Part shown: piece by piece, positions 43,278 through 51,771 of the stretch | Layout of the letters: the number at the start of each line of letters is the position of its first letter | Position numbering within the stretch: the stretch's first letter is position 1 | Assembly (NCBI GenBank): GCA_029251165.1 | Contig: JAQXDW010000006.1 | Coordinates: forward strand, 1 to 64,000 | Origin: Myxococcota bacterium | GTDB taxonomy: Bacteria; Myxococcota_A; UBA796 | Direction of reading: 5' to 3' | Length of the DNA: 64,000 bases | The notes under the pieces: model-generated | The model's database searches: none | Told to the model about the DNA's origin: nothing | What the model saw: only the letters and a program-made list of their open reading frames with translations | Made by a program: the position numbers and the translations under genes

Positions 43278-43424
43278 CGAAGCTCCATAGGTATGGCTGT
43301 GACTAATCCCGAGGATGATTTCGTCCAGGCGGTGACCCTAAATGGTCTCTCCGCTGCGATGGCTGCTCGGTCATGCCCACACTGGAGCCGGTCTGCGATA
43401 CAACGAAGGCGACAGGAGACCGTC

Positions 43425-44456
43425 ATGTCCAGCACCAAAGACCGCACGTATCGCCTCACCCGTATGGTGGAGTGCGCTGGTTGAGCGAGCAAGCTCGGGC
43501 CAGAGGTTCTGGCCCAGGCCACCGCGGGGCTGCCCCGGCAGTCGGATCCGCGCTTACTCGTCGGCTTTGACACCGCTGACGACGCTGGAGTCGTGCGCCT
43601 GGACGACGGGCGCTGCCTGATCCAGACGCTGGACTTCTTCACCCCCATCGTCGACGACGCCTACACCTTCGGCGCCATCGCCGCGACCAACTCGCTCTCG
43701 GACGTCTACGCCATGGGCGGGCTGCCGATCACTGCGATGAACATCCTCTGCTGGCCCCACCACGACCTGCCCCCCGAGCTCCTCGCGGACATGCTCCGGG
43801 GCGGAGCGGACAAGGTCATCGAGGCTGGCGCGCTGCTGGTCGGTGGCCACTCGGTCACCGACAACGAGCTGAAGTTCGGCCTGTCGGTGACCGGCGAGGT
43901 CCGTGAGGAGGGGCTCTGGAGCAACGCCGGGGCCAGGGCGGGCGGGGTGCTGGTGCTGACCAAGGCGGTCGGAACTGGCGTGCTGTCCACCGCCCTCAAG
44001 CGCGGGGAGTGTCCCGAAGAAGCCGAGGCGGCCTCGGTTGCTGGGATGCTCTTGCTGAACCGTGCCGCGCGGGATGCCGCAGCAGAGGGCGTGGTTCACG
44101 CCTGCACAGACGTCACCGGCAACGGCCTCGTCGGCCACGCCTGGGAGATCGCCCGGGCCTCTGGGGTGCGGCTGGTCATCGAGGCGGCGTCCGTGCCGCT
44201 GCTGCCGTGGGCGCTCGAGGCCGCGGCTGCCGGTCACCTCACCCGAGGCGAGAAGTCCAACCGCCGCTACGTCGGCGAGGCGCTGTCCTGGGGCGATGTC
44301 GCGCCAGCGATGCAGTCGGTCCTGGTCGATCCGCAGACCTCTGGCGGGCTGCTGTTCGCGCTGCCAGCGTCCGACGCCGCTCGGCTGGTCGCGGCGGGGG
44401 TCGGGGTTGCGATCGGTCGGGTCGAGGCTGGTGCGCCCAGCGTCGCGGTGGTGTGA
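43425..44456 (+). CDS. selD: Selenide, water dikinase with in-frame UGA (selenocysteine)
   Basis: 343 residues if the TGA at 43482-43484 is read as selenocysteine. ATG 43425 (AGGAGA upstream) begins MSSTKDRTYRLTRMVECAG, then Sec at residue 20, then ASKLGPEVLAQ; this aligns with the Cys and Lys of the G-x-G-C-x-x-K active-site loop of SelD. Downstream motifs include LQTLDFFTPIVDDAYTFG-type (here TLDFFTPIVDDAYTFGAIAA), NSLSDVYAMGG, VGGHSVTDNELKFG and TSGGLLFALP. Reaction: selenide plus ATP gives selenophosphate, AMP and phosphate. Standard gene callers would start at the GTG at 43593 and lose the catalytic loop. A SECIS-like hairpin follows the TGA. Confidence 0.92.
43497..43515 (+). promoter_or_regulatory. 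Bacterial SECIS-like hairpin in selD
   Basis: GGGCCAGA-GGT-TCTGGCCC forms an eight-pair stem with an apical GGT, starting 12 bases after the TGA. Bacterial SECIS elements sit just downstream of the UGA and carry a GGU-containing apical loop that SelB binds. This fits, and directs selenocysteine rather than termination. Confidence 0.75.
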
Positions 44457-44472
44457 GCCGCAGCGAACGCGC

Positions 44473-45375
44473 TCAGGCCGCCTCTGGTGCCTCGCGGTGC
44501 CAGGGGTGGGCGGCGATGATCTCGGCGGCTGGTTCGGGAGAGAAGGCGTCGAGGTAGGCCGCTCGGCGGGCGGAGCTGTAGTCGATGAACCGGGAGATCT
44601 CGACGACGTAGTAGCCGCGTCGCTCCAGGTAGCGGGCCGGTGCCTTGAACACGATCGGGCCGGTGTGGGGGTTGGCGTTTGGAATGTCGCGGGCGGGGCG
44701 GCCGAGGTGAGCGTCGCAGCGCCAGGTCGGGAGTCCGTAGGCATCGCCGCCGCAGCGGTGAACGTAGTTGGTGGCTTGGCCGGTGGGATCGGAGACGAGC
44801 CCGCGCTCCTGGAGGTACCAGGCGAGCACCGCGAGATCGACGGCATCCTCCAGCATCTCCGGGCTGTAGTGTGCGGCTGGATTGAGTGCCCGCCAGGTCG
44901 CCATGCCGAGGTACTGCTGGGGGTTGGTGCAGGTGTAGAAGGTTCCGTCTGGACCGCAGCCGGGAAAGACCGGTGCGTCGGGGCGGTTCTCCGGGTTGTA
45001 GGCCACTGGGTCGAGCCGGTTGTCGACGGTGTAGAGGATCCCGATGGACTCCATCAGGGCCAGATCGCTCTGCAGCATCCGGTCTGCGCCGACCTCGCTG
45101 ATGATGAGTCGGACGGCGAGCGAGAGCTCGGACTCTTCCGCGAGCTCCTCCGCAGTGCGCGGCGCGGTGACCTCGGCGTAGTCGTAGCTGAGCCAGATGC
45201 CGTCAGGCCGGTCGAGCGGAGCGAGGTCGACGAAGAAGTCGCGGCAGTCCTTCCCGGCGGCGCAGCCGAAGTCTTCCAGCCGCTCCGCGTCATCGTCGTG
45301 GATGAACGGTCGCGGCGGGAGCGGGGAGGAGGCGATGGGCTGGCTGAGCAGTCCGCCGAGGAGCTTGGCGAGCAT
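44473..45375 (-). CDS. Hypothetical protein
   Basis: 300 residues from ATG 45375 (MLAKLLGGLLSQPIASSPLP); the open frame upstream is a shadow of the next gene. No signal peptide of standard form, no membrane helix. Conserved-looking segments are CAAGKDCRDFFVDLAPLDRP, GCGPDGTFYTCTNPQQYLGM and NYVHRCGGDAYGLPTWRCDA with several Cys. It converges with selD. Family not recognised. Confidence 0.72.
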   Translation of the reverse strand: MLAKLLGGLLSQPIASSPLPPRPFIHDDDAERLEDFGCAAGKDCRDFFVDLAPLDRPDGIWLSYDYAEVTAPRTAEELAEESELSLAVRLIISEVGADRMLQSDLALMESIGILYTVDNRLDPVAYNPENRPDAPVFPGCGPDGTFYTCTNPQQYLGMATWRALNPAAHYSPEMLEDAVDLAVLAWYLQERGLVSDPTGQATNYVHRCGGDAYGLPTWRCDAHLGRPARDIPNANPHTGPIVFKAPARYLERRGYYVVEISRFIDYSSARRAAYLDAFSPEPAAEIIAAHPWHREAPEAA

Positions 45376-45446
45376 GGCGGATCCATCTTTATGGGATCGC
45401 GCCACGGAGGCAACCGCAGCCGGGGCTCGCGCGGCCGCGAGGAGGC

Positions 45447-46028
45447 CTACAGCTGGCTCATGATCAGCGCGAGCAGCCCGGAGCAGCCCGTGAACAAGGC
45501 GCCGCCGACTGCGATGACTGCGCCGATGACGTAGCGGGGATTGGTGAACGCGCCGGACTGGAGACGGTGGAGGAAGTGGCTGGCCTGTGCGCCACTTTTG
45601 GTGGTCATCAGCGCCACCTCGGCCTGTCGCTTCGCCTCGGCAGCCATCGCGGAGGCCGTGGGCGGGCCGCGACGTCCGGACTTTTGCTGGGTGGGATGAG
45701 CCGGGGGCGGGGCGGCGAACTGGAGGGTAAACTTCACTCCGTTTGGCCCGCCGAGCAGCAGCGAATCTCCAGAGCCGATGGCGGTGCTGCTGTGGATGGG
45801 GACCGGACGTCCGGCGGACAGCACGTAGACCACCGCGTCGGGCTCGCTGACCTGGAGGGTCAGTCCGCTGCCAACGGGCACGATCCAGGCATGAACGGAG
45901 CGGATGCCCAGCTCTGCGGGCAGGGTGATGTGGCACCGCGCCGGATCGCTGCCCAGCGTCGCGCCTTGAGAGAACGGGCCGAACCGGGTCCCGCCATGCT
46001 CGGGAGAGAGGTCGAGGAAGAAGCTCAC
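45447..46028 (-). CDS. FHA-like domain protein with C-terminal membrane anchor
   Basis: 193 residues from GTG 46028, which overlaps the MOSC stop as GTGA. Residues ~1-105 look like a forkhead-associated beta-sandwich: GATLGSDPARCHITLPAELG, RSVHAWIVPVG and SGDSLLLGGPNGVKFTL, with the G-S and S-x-x-H positions. A Pro/Ala linker follows, then a transmembrane helix (YVIGAVIAVGGALFTGCSGL) at the C-terminus. FHA domains bind phosphothreonine peptides. Last gene of the VOC-MOSC-FHA set. Confidence 0.75.
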   Translation of the reverse strand: MSFFLDLSPEHGGTRFGPFSQGATLGSDPARCHITLPAELGIRSVHAWIVPVGSGLTLQVSEPDAVVYVLSAGRPVPIHSSTAIGSGDSLLLGGPNGVKFTLQFAAPPPAHPTQQKSGRRGPPTASAMAAEAKRQAEVALMTTKSGAQASHFLHRLQSGAFTNPRYVIGAVIAVGGALFTGCSGLLALIMSQL

Positions 46029-46816
46029 CGCAGCACCGTGATGGTGTCGTTGATGCCGACGTGTCCGGGCCGGGTCACCAGCAGGTTTTGTCCGAACATC
46101 ACCCCGCCCGCAGACCGCCGGTAGCGTGCCAGGGTCGCGAGGGGCTCGCCGTCGGGGGTGAGGGCTCCGGTCTGCGGATCGACCGTGGTGAAGATGCACC
46201 GGGAGCACGGCTTGACCAGCGCGAATTCAGCGGTCCCGATCCGGATCTGCTGCCAGCCATCCTCCGCGAACGCTGCGCAGCCGCTGGCGACGAGGTTGGG
46301 GCGAAAGTGGGCCATGGTGACCGGCTCGCGCAGCCGGCTGTTGAGGTCTGCCAGGGACGCCTCCGAGATCAGCAGGGCCGGGAAGCCATCTGCGAAGCTG
46401 GTGATGTCGTCGCTGAGGGCGTAGTCGGGATCGACCGGGCGGCGGAGGGTGTCGTCCATGTAGACCAGCCGACACGCCACCCCGAGCCGCGCGGCCAGCC
46501 AGCCACCGTCTGTGGCCACGAGCGCAGAGACGGCGTCGCCCCACACCGTCACGGTCATGCGCGGTTCGCTCAGTGTGGGGGTGGAAACCACACACCGCTC
46601 GCTGCCAAGGGTGAGCACCAGGTCATCGCCGACCACCCGGGCCTGAAGGCGGACCATTCCAGGCAGGGTGCGGCCGGTGAGGAAGGCCCCGTCTGGGGTG
46701 ACCACCATCCAGCGGCGATCTCCGATGATCCCACGGGCCCCGATGTCTGCCTGAGTGCAGTCGACGCCGCCGGCAGACTTCAGGGGGTAGGCGTGGATCT
46801 GAGAGAGCCGAATCAT
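46025..46816 (-). CDS. MOSC-domain protein (YcbX/mARC-like)
   Basis: 263 residues from ATG 46816, overlapping the VOC gene stop as ATGA. MOSC_N-type beta-barrel start (IRLSQIHAYPLKSAGGVDCT) and MOSC core with FRPNLVASGCAAFAEDGW and VKPCSRCIFTTVDPQTGALT. The C-S-R-C motif contains the candidate molybdenum-ligating Cys. Known relatives use molybdenum cofactor to reduce N-hydroxylated compounds, with a separate redox partner. Confidence 0.87.
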   Translation of the reverse strand: MIRLSQIHAYPLKSAGGVDCTQADIGARGIIGDRRWMVVTPDGAFLTGRTLPGMVRLQARVVGDDLVLTLGSERCVVSTPTLSEPRMTVTVWGDAVSALVATDGGWLAARLGVACRLVYMDDTLRRPVDPDYALSDDITSFADGFPALLISEASLADLNSRLREPVTMAHFRPNLVASGCAAFAEDGWQQIRIGTAEFALVKPCSRCIFTTVDPQTGALTPDGEPLATLARYRRSAGGVMFGQNLLVTRPGHVGINDTITVLR

Positions 46817-47226
46817 CGGGCAAACAGCCGGGTCATGTCGCGAAAGGTCTTGAACTCCAGCGCGTTTCCGGCCGGGTCTGTAAGAAAGAAGGTGCCCTGC
46901 TCGCCGGGCTCGCCGACGAATCGGGTCTTCGGTGCCAGCAGGAAGGTCACGCCGGACTCCGAGAGGCGGGTGTGCAGCGCAGCCCACTCTGCCCAGGGCA
47001 GGACGACGCCGAAGTGTCGCACTGGGATGTTGTCGCCATCGACCGGATTGGTCTGTGCGGCGGCACACGCCTCGGGGCGAAGGTGAACTGAGAGCTGGTG
47101 GTGGAAGAAGTCGAAGTCGATCCACTTGGGCGCGCTTCGCCCCTCGCGACAGCCGAGGAGCTCGCCGTAGAACGCACGGGCATGGGTCAGGTCATCGACA
47201 GGCAGGGCGAGGTGGAACGGCTGCAT
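46813..47226 (-). CDS. VOC (glyoxalase/dioxygenase superfamily) protein
   Basis: 137 residues from ATG 47226. Two beta-alpha-beta-beta-beta modules typical of the vicinal oxygen chelate fold: PFHLALPVDDLTHARAFYGE and VRHFGVVLPWAEWAALHTRL, with metal-ligand candidates His4, His in FHHQLSVHL and Glu in GNALEFKTF. Substrate unknown. First gene of an overlapping three-gene operon. Confidence 0.88.
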   Translation of the reverse strand: MQPFHLALPVDDLTHARAFYGELLGCREGRSAPKWIDFDFFHHQLSVHLRPEACAAAQTNPVDGDNIPVRHFGVVLPWAEWAALHTRLSESGVTFLLAPKTRFVGEPGEQGTFFLTDPAGNALEFKTFRDMTRLFAR

Positions 47227-47405
47227 GTCGTGGACTCTATCGCTGAGTGTGCAAGTTCGCTTCAGCCGTGAGCCACCATGGACCGCCAATGGATGACCTG
47301 CATCCCGGGGTAAGCGTGGTTTGTCGGAGAAACAAATACACGGCGAGCCGCGCTGTATTTGGGCTCGTCAGTGCGCTTCAGTGTCCGGTCTGGAGGCTGT
47401 GCGGG

Positions 47406-48500
47406 CTACTGGAGCACGTTGCCTTCAGTCTGCGGATAGGCCTCACAGCTCGCCTCGCTGTCCCAGGGGCTCTGGGTGGTGGCGGTGGTGTCGCAGGGGC
47501 CGAGCGCCTCGCTCATCAGCGAGAGCAGCCCGCTGAGATCACCAGTCGCGACGGTCTCCTCGACCGCCTCGACGCTCCAGGTCGCCGGATACATGACCGC
47601 TGCAAAGACGCACATCTCTCCCTGGGCGGTGCCGTCGTTGGTGAGGGTGTAGTCCGTGCTGTTGCTGTAGTGGCAGGCGTAGTGAATGCCCTCGCCAGCA
47701 GCCAGCGAGAAGCTGCCAGGGGCGAAGTGCAGGATGGGCGGTGCCTCCCACTCACGGTTGACAAAGAACGGCTCTGCCGCCACGGACTCGCCGTCGAAGT
47801 CGTTGAGCGAGGCGCACTCCGCCCACTCATGGGTGTGGGTGCTCACCAGGGCGACCTCGACGTCGCGCTCCATCACGCAGGTCCGGGTCACGGTCTTCTG
47901 CTCGCCTGGGGGAATGTCGATCTCGCCAATGTCATCGAAGATCAGGGAGGCCATGTGCTCGACGGACTCGGAGGGCACGGTCTCGATGTTCAGCGCGGCG
48001 TTGATGAGGATGGGCTCGTCGGTGGGGTTGACGTAGTGGTGGCTGAAGATGAGCAGCGCTGGCGTCATCATCGGCGCCGCGACGCCCTCGGGGAAGGTGA
48101 TCTTCTGGTTCTCTCGCTGGCTGGGGAGGACCGGAAAGGCCTGCTCCATCGTGCTGAGATCAGCACAGTCGTACTGCCCCACCGAGAGGCCCAGGGCCTC
48201 CTCTGCGGCGCCCTCTCCCAGGAACGGATCGAGGAAGCTGAACTGTCCGAGGAGGACGTTCATGTGGTGACTTCCTGGACTCACCAGGGTCTCCATTTGA
48301 TCGGTCCAGAACAGCGTCTGGTCACCCTCAAGTCGGACCACCGAGCAGATCTCCCGCTCGGTGTAGGGGGCGATGACCACGGGCTCCGTGACCACCTGTA
48401 GGCCGTCTTCTGGGGGCGCCAGGGAGATGGTCAGATCTCGGATCCCGTCCGTGGCGTTGGCGGGATCGTCGTGACTGCAGGAAAAGATAAAAAGCAGCAT
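47406..48500 (-). CDS. Lipoprotein copper monooxygenase-like protein (PHM/DBM family)
   Basis: 364 residues: MLLFIFSCSHDDP is a very short lipoprotein signal. The copper ligands of ascorbate-dependent type II monooxygenases appear in order: S-H-H-M at 77-80 and a second His in FSHHYVNPTDEP (154-155) for CuA (CuH), then STHTHEWAEC (222, 224) and GEMCVFAAVMYP (Met 296) for CuB (CuM). The Cys pattern fits the two-domain fold. Animal members hydroxylate peptidylglycine or dopamine; bacterial substrates are largely unknown. Lipid-anchored, so it would act in the periplasm or at the surface. Confidence 0.85.
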   Translation of the reverse strand: MLLFIFSCSHDDPANATDGIRDLTISLAPPEDGLQVVTEPVVIAPYTEREICSVVRLEGDQTLFWTDQMETLVSPGSHHMNVLLGQFSFLDPFLGEGAAEEALGLSVGQYDCADLSTMEQAFPVLPSQRENQKITFPEGVAAPMMTPALLIFSHHYVNPTDEPILINAALNIETVPSESVEHMASLIFDDIGEIDIPPGEQKTVTRTCVMERDVEVALVSTHTHEWAECASLNDFDGESVAAEPFFVNREWEAPPILHFAPGSFSLAAGEGIHYACHYSNSTDYTLTNDGTAQGEMCVFAAVMYPATWSVEAVEETVATGDLSGLLSLMSEALGPCDTTATTQSPWDSEASCEAYPQTEGNVLQ

Positions 48501-48588
48501 TGTTCCAATATACCAGCTTAATTCACCACCAGGAAAGGCCCGTCTTGGACTGGGGTGGTGGTCCTGTGGAGCGGGCTATGGTGAAGGC

Positions 48589-49080
48589 ATGCTCGTCCTG
48601 CTCCCTGCGCTCGCCCACGCCAGCCCCTGCCAACAGACTGTCGATCCGGATGCGTCTCCCCTGCTCATCCCCGCAGAGGAGCTGACCGAGACGCTCACCG
48701 CGCAGCGGGGGTGCGTGGTCTTGGTGGAGGTCTATGCGAGCTGGTGTGGACCATGCGCGACCATCGATCCGGCGGTCACGGCGCTCATTGAGAAGCACCG
48801 TCCGGACGGTCTGGTCGCCCTCGGCCTGTCCGTAGACACCAGCCGTGGGGCCTGGATGAAGTGGCGGGAGGAGCACGCTCGGGTCTACGCACCGCAGCAG
48901 ATCACCGGCTGGACCCTGGCGGGGCTGACCGCAGACTTCGCTGCTGTCGGCGCGCAGTTTACCTCCGCGATTCCGCTCTTCGTTCTCCTCGATACTGAGG
49001 GACGGGCTGTGATGTCGCTCACTGAGCCCACCGACCTGGCCGCGCTCGACGCCCAGATCAGCGCGCTGCTGGTACCGTAG
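48589..49080 (+). CDS. Exported thioredoxin-like protein
   Basis: 163 residues. Short signal peptide (MLVLLPALAHASPC) then a TlpA/thioredoxin fold with active site VEVYASWCGPCATIDPAVTA, cis-Pro region in FTSAIPLFVLLDTEGRAV. Probably a periplasmic disulfide reductase or isomerase. It is divergent from the copper monooxygenase-like gene and could maintain its cysteines or deliver copper; that link is inference. Confidence 0.87.
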   Translation: MLVLLPALAHASPCQQTVDPDASPLLIPAEELTETLTAQRGCVVLVEVYASWCGPCATIDPAVTALIEKHRPDGLVALGLSVDTSRGAWMKWREEHARVYAPQQITGWTLAGLTADFAAVGAQFTSAIPLFVLLDTEGRAVMSLTEPTDLAALDAQISALLVP

Positions 49081-49169
49081 ACCGCCGCGCTGTGCTGGCG
49101 GCAGCGTCATCCTGGCTCATCTTTGGATTCGGGTGTCCGATACCTTCTGGTAGGAGATAACGTCTACCC

Positions 49170-49712
49170 ATGACGCTGATCATGATGCTCTCGCTGCTGT
49201 CGGGTTCTCACGCTGCGGAGCGCGGCACGGTCGCTGCGGAGCACAGCCGGCTGACCGAGGAGATGCGCGGCCAGGCTGCTCGGGAGCGCTGGGAGGCTGT
49301 CGACAGTCACTACCGCCAGCTCCTCGCGCTGCGCGGCGCGGACATGCGCTACGAGGACCACTGGCTCGGGGCTCAGGCTTCCTCCAATCAGGGCGATGTC
49401 CAGTCCACCTGGCAGCGCCTCAAGCATGCCCTGGACGAAGAGTTCACCGACGAGGCCCTGACGTGGTGGGCGACCCTGAACGTTCAGTACGGTGAGGTTC
49501 ACCTCATCGTGAAGGCCGACGAGCCGACGGTGAGCCTCACCATCGCCGAGATGCCGTTTGAGCCAGAGAAGCGGGCCACCATCGCGGCGGCGCAGGCGGC
49601 CCTGCAGGCCGATCGAGCGTTCCACGGGCTGCTGCCGCTGGGGCAGTACCAGCTCAACGAGATGTCCTTTGAGATCATCGGCGGTCCCGCGGTCCGCGAG
49701 GTCATCCGCTAG
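49170..49712 (+). CDS. Secreted hypothetical protein
   Basis: 180 residues with a signal peptide (MTLIMMLSLLSGSHAAE, cleavage after HAA). The mature part is helical (TEEMRGQAARERWEAVDSHY, TPR-like spacing) then a small beta domain (VQYGEVHLIVKADEPTVSLT). No family recognised. AGGAG lies about 15 bases before the ATG. Confidence 0.8.
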   Translation: MTLIMMLSLLSGSHAAERGTVAAEHSRLTEEMRGQAARERWEAVDSHYRQLLALRGADMRYEDHWLGAQASSNQGDVQSTWQRLKHALDEEFTDEALTWWATLNVQYGEVHLIVKADEPTVSLTIAEMPFEPEKRATIAAAQAALQADRAFHGLLPLGQYQLNEMSFEIIGGPAVREVIR

Positions 49713-49733
49713 CGTCGCAGCAGGCGTGCTTCG

Positions 49734-50645
49734 CTACAGAACGAAGCCCTCGAGGATCACGCCCCACTCCACCCCATGTGCCCCGGTGCGGTCCATCGGC
49801 TCGATCACGGCCTCTCGGGGCACGGTGCAGACCGGCTCGGCCTCGATGAGCAGCCACAGGCGATCCACCGGCAGGTCCGGCTCGATGTGCAACTCGGCCA
49901 TCCCGGCGACCTCGTGCTGGGGGAAGACCGCGTAGACGGGAGCATCCGGGAGATCGACCCGCCAGGCCTCGACGAAGTCATCGACCTCTCCGGCGTTGAA
50001 CCCGTAGTCCTCCAGCAGTCCAGCCAGCGACCACAGGGCGTGCTCGCCGGAGATGCAGAAGCCTTCCTCCCGCTGCAGCAGCGCCCGGGGCTGCCAGGGG
50101 GCGAGGCTGACTTCGTAGAACAGGAACGGGGCGCGGTCCCCGTTGACGGTGAAGGTGCCGTCGGGGTGGGCGATGCCGCGCCAGCCGTCATCATAGGGCG
50201 GGTCAGCGGCGACGAGCGCCTGCTTGCGGGCCACGGTGAGGGCAACGGAGGTGGGGGTGTCGGTCTCTGGGTAGAGGTAGAGGTTGGGCTTGTCTGCCGT
50301 GTCGCAGGACTTGATGATGATGTCCTGGCTGATCTCCTCGCACGCCACGACGCTCACCGCAGCATCCTCGGAGAAGCAGTGGAACTGGTTGGCGTAGAGG
50401 GTCCAGTCGCCGGGGTCGAGGTTCAGCTCGTAGTCTCCGGTGGGGGTGGTGGCGGCGGTGACCTGAGTGCCGCTGGCGTCCTCGGCGATGACCGTGGCCT
50501 TGCCCGCCGGGTTGCCGTCGAAGATGACGTTGCCGTAGACGAAGCCCTGGGTGCTTCCGCAGGCGGCTCCCGAGTCCTCTGCTGATCCGGTGTCGTCTTC
50601 TTTGTCTCCGCAGCCGATCACAGCCAGCATCATCATCCAGCGCAT
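49734..50645 (-). CDS. Lipoprotein with regulatory-like beta-sandwich and YLYPE domain
   Basis: 303 residues from ATG 50645, which has GGAGG five bases upstream; the earlier ATG at 50657 is less likely. Signal MRWMMMLAVIGCGDKE. Then an Asp/Ser linker, a carboxypeptidase-regulatory-like domain (VYGNVIFDGNPAGKATVIAE, TPTGDYELNLDPGDWTLYAN), and a domain with KPNLYLYPETDTPTSVALTV. That K-P-x-x-Y-L-Y-P-E signature recurs in many secreted bacterial proteins of unknown role. Probably surface exposed. Confidence 0.83.
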   Translation of the reverse strand: MRWMMMLAVIGCGDKEDDTGSAEDSGAACGSTQGFVYGNVIFDGNPAGKATVIAEDASGTQVTAATTPTGDYELNLDPGDWTLYANQFHCFSEDAAVSVVACEEISQDIIIKSCDTADKPNLYLYPETDTPTSVALTVARKQALVAADPPYDDGWRGIAHPDGTFTVNGDRAPFLFYEVSLAPWQPRALLQREEGFCISGEHALWSLAGLLEDYGFNAGEVDDFVEAWRVDLPDAPVYAVFPQHEVAGMAELHIEPDLPVDRLWLLIEAEPVCTVPREAVIEPMDRTGAHGVEWGVILEGFVL

Positions 50646-50696
50646 GCATGCCTCCATGGCCCGAGTATACCGGCTCGGTTACCGACGAGGTGCCCA

Positions 50697-51758
50697 ATGA
50701 ACGTGCGAACCACCCTCCAACGCCTCGGCTGGAATGACCACTTCCAGAACGCATTTAATGCTCTCGACGGCGACGACCTCTTCCCTGCGCGGGTCATCAC
50801 CGAGCAGCGCGGAGAGTACCGGCTGATCGCAGAAGACGGGCCGCTTCGGGCCTTCCCGCCGGTCACCATGCGCCGGAAGACCGACAGCCTGGAGAAGCCG
50901 GGTGTGGGAGACTTTGTCGCGGTGGTGCCAGCCTCTTCTGGGCTGCCCAGCATCGCCGCGCTGCTGCCCCGTCGCTCTGCGCTCACCCGCCAGGCGGCTG
51001 GCGAGAAGGCCGAGTCTCAGCTCGTCGCCGCCAACCTCGACGTGGTCTTCGTGGTCACCTCGATGAACCAGGACTTCAACCTCCGCCGCCTGGAGCGCTA
51101 CCTCGTCATCGGCAAGGCCAGCGGGGCCCAGCCGGTGCTGGTCCTCAACAAGTCCGACCTCGCAGCAGACGACCGCGCGCGGTTCCTCTCGTCGGTCGGT
51201 GAGGTCGCTGCTGGCGTCGACACCATCGCCACCAGCGCGATGACCGCCGAGGGCATCGAGAGCCTGCGGCGCTACCTCGGCCCCGGCCGCACCGTCGGCC
51301 TCATCGGCTCCTCGGGGGTCGGCAAGTCCACCATCGTCAACCGACTCATCGGCGCGGAGGTCCAGGTGACCGCCGCCATCCGGGAGAGGGACGCCCGAGG
51401 CCGCCACACGACCACCCACCGTGAGCTGTTTCTTCTCCCCGATGATCTCGGCATCCTCTTGGACACGCCGGGCATGCGCGAGCTTCAGATGTGGAGCCGG
51501 GAGGGGCTCTCCGAGGCCTTCCCAGACATCGAGATCCTGTTCGATACCTGCCACTACCGCGACTGCCGCCACAACGGCGAGCCCGGCTGCGCCCTGGACG
51601 GGGCGATTGAGGACGGCACGCTTCCCGCAGAGCGCTGGAACAGCTACCGCAAGCTGCGCACCGAGATTGCCGAGCAGGAGGTCCGCCGCAAGCGGATCGC
51701 GGAGCGGCGGCGGAAGTTCGGGCGGTATGGACAGAAGCGCCGGAAGAAGAAGCGCTGA
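50697..51758 (+). CDS. rsgA: Small ribosomal subunit biogenesis GTPase RsgA
   Basis: 353 residues. An OB-fold start, then a circularly permuted GTPase (G4 VLNKSDLAADD before G1 GLIGSSGVGKSTIVNRLIG and G3 DTPGMRE), then a zinc-binding helical domain with CHYRDCRHNGEPGC. Known role: late 30S subunit maturation. GAGG precedes the ATG at 50697. Confidence 0.95.
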   Translation: MNVRTTLQRLGWNDHFQNAFNALDGDDLFPARVITEQRGEYRLIAEDGPLRAFPPVTMRRKTDSLEKPGVGDFVAVVPASSGLPSIAALLPRRSALTRQAAGEKAESQLVAANLDVVFVVTSMNQDFNLRRLERYLVIGKASGAQPVLVLNKSDLAADDRARFLSSVGEVAAGVDTIATSAMTAEGIESLRRYLGPGRTVGLIGSSGVGKSTIVNRLIGAEVQVTAAIRERDARGRHTTTHRELFLLPDDLGILLDTPGMRELQMWSREGLSEAFPDIEILFDTCHYRDCRHNGEPGCALDGAIEDGTLPAERWNSYRKLRTEIAEQEVRRKRIAERRRKFGRYGQKRRKKKR

Positions 51759-51771
51759 GGACCGGCAGCGG

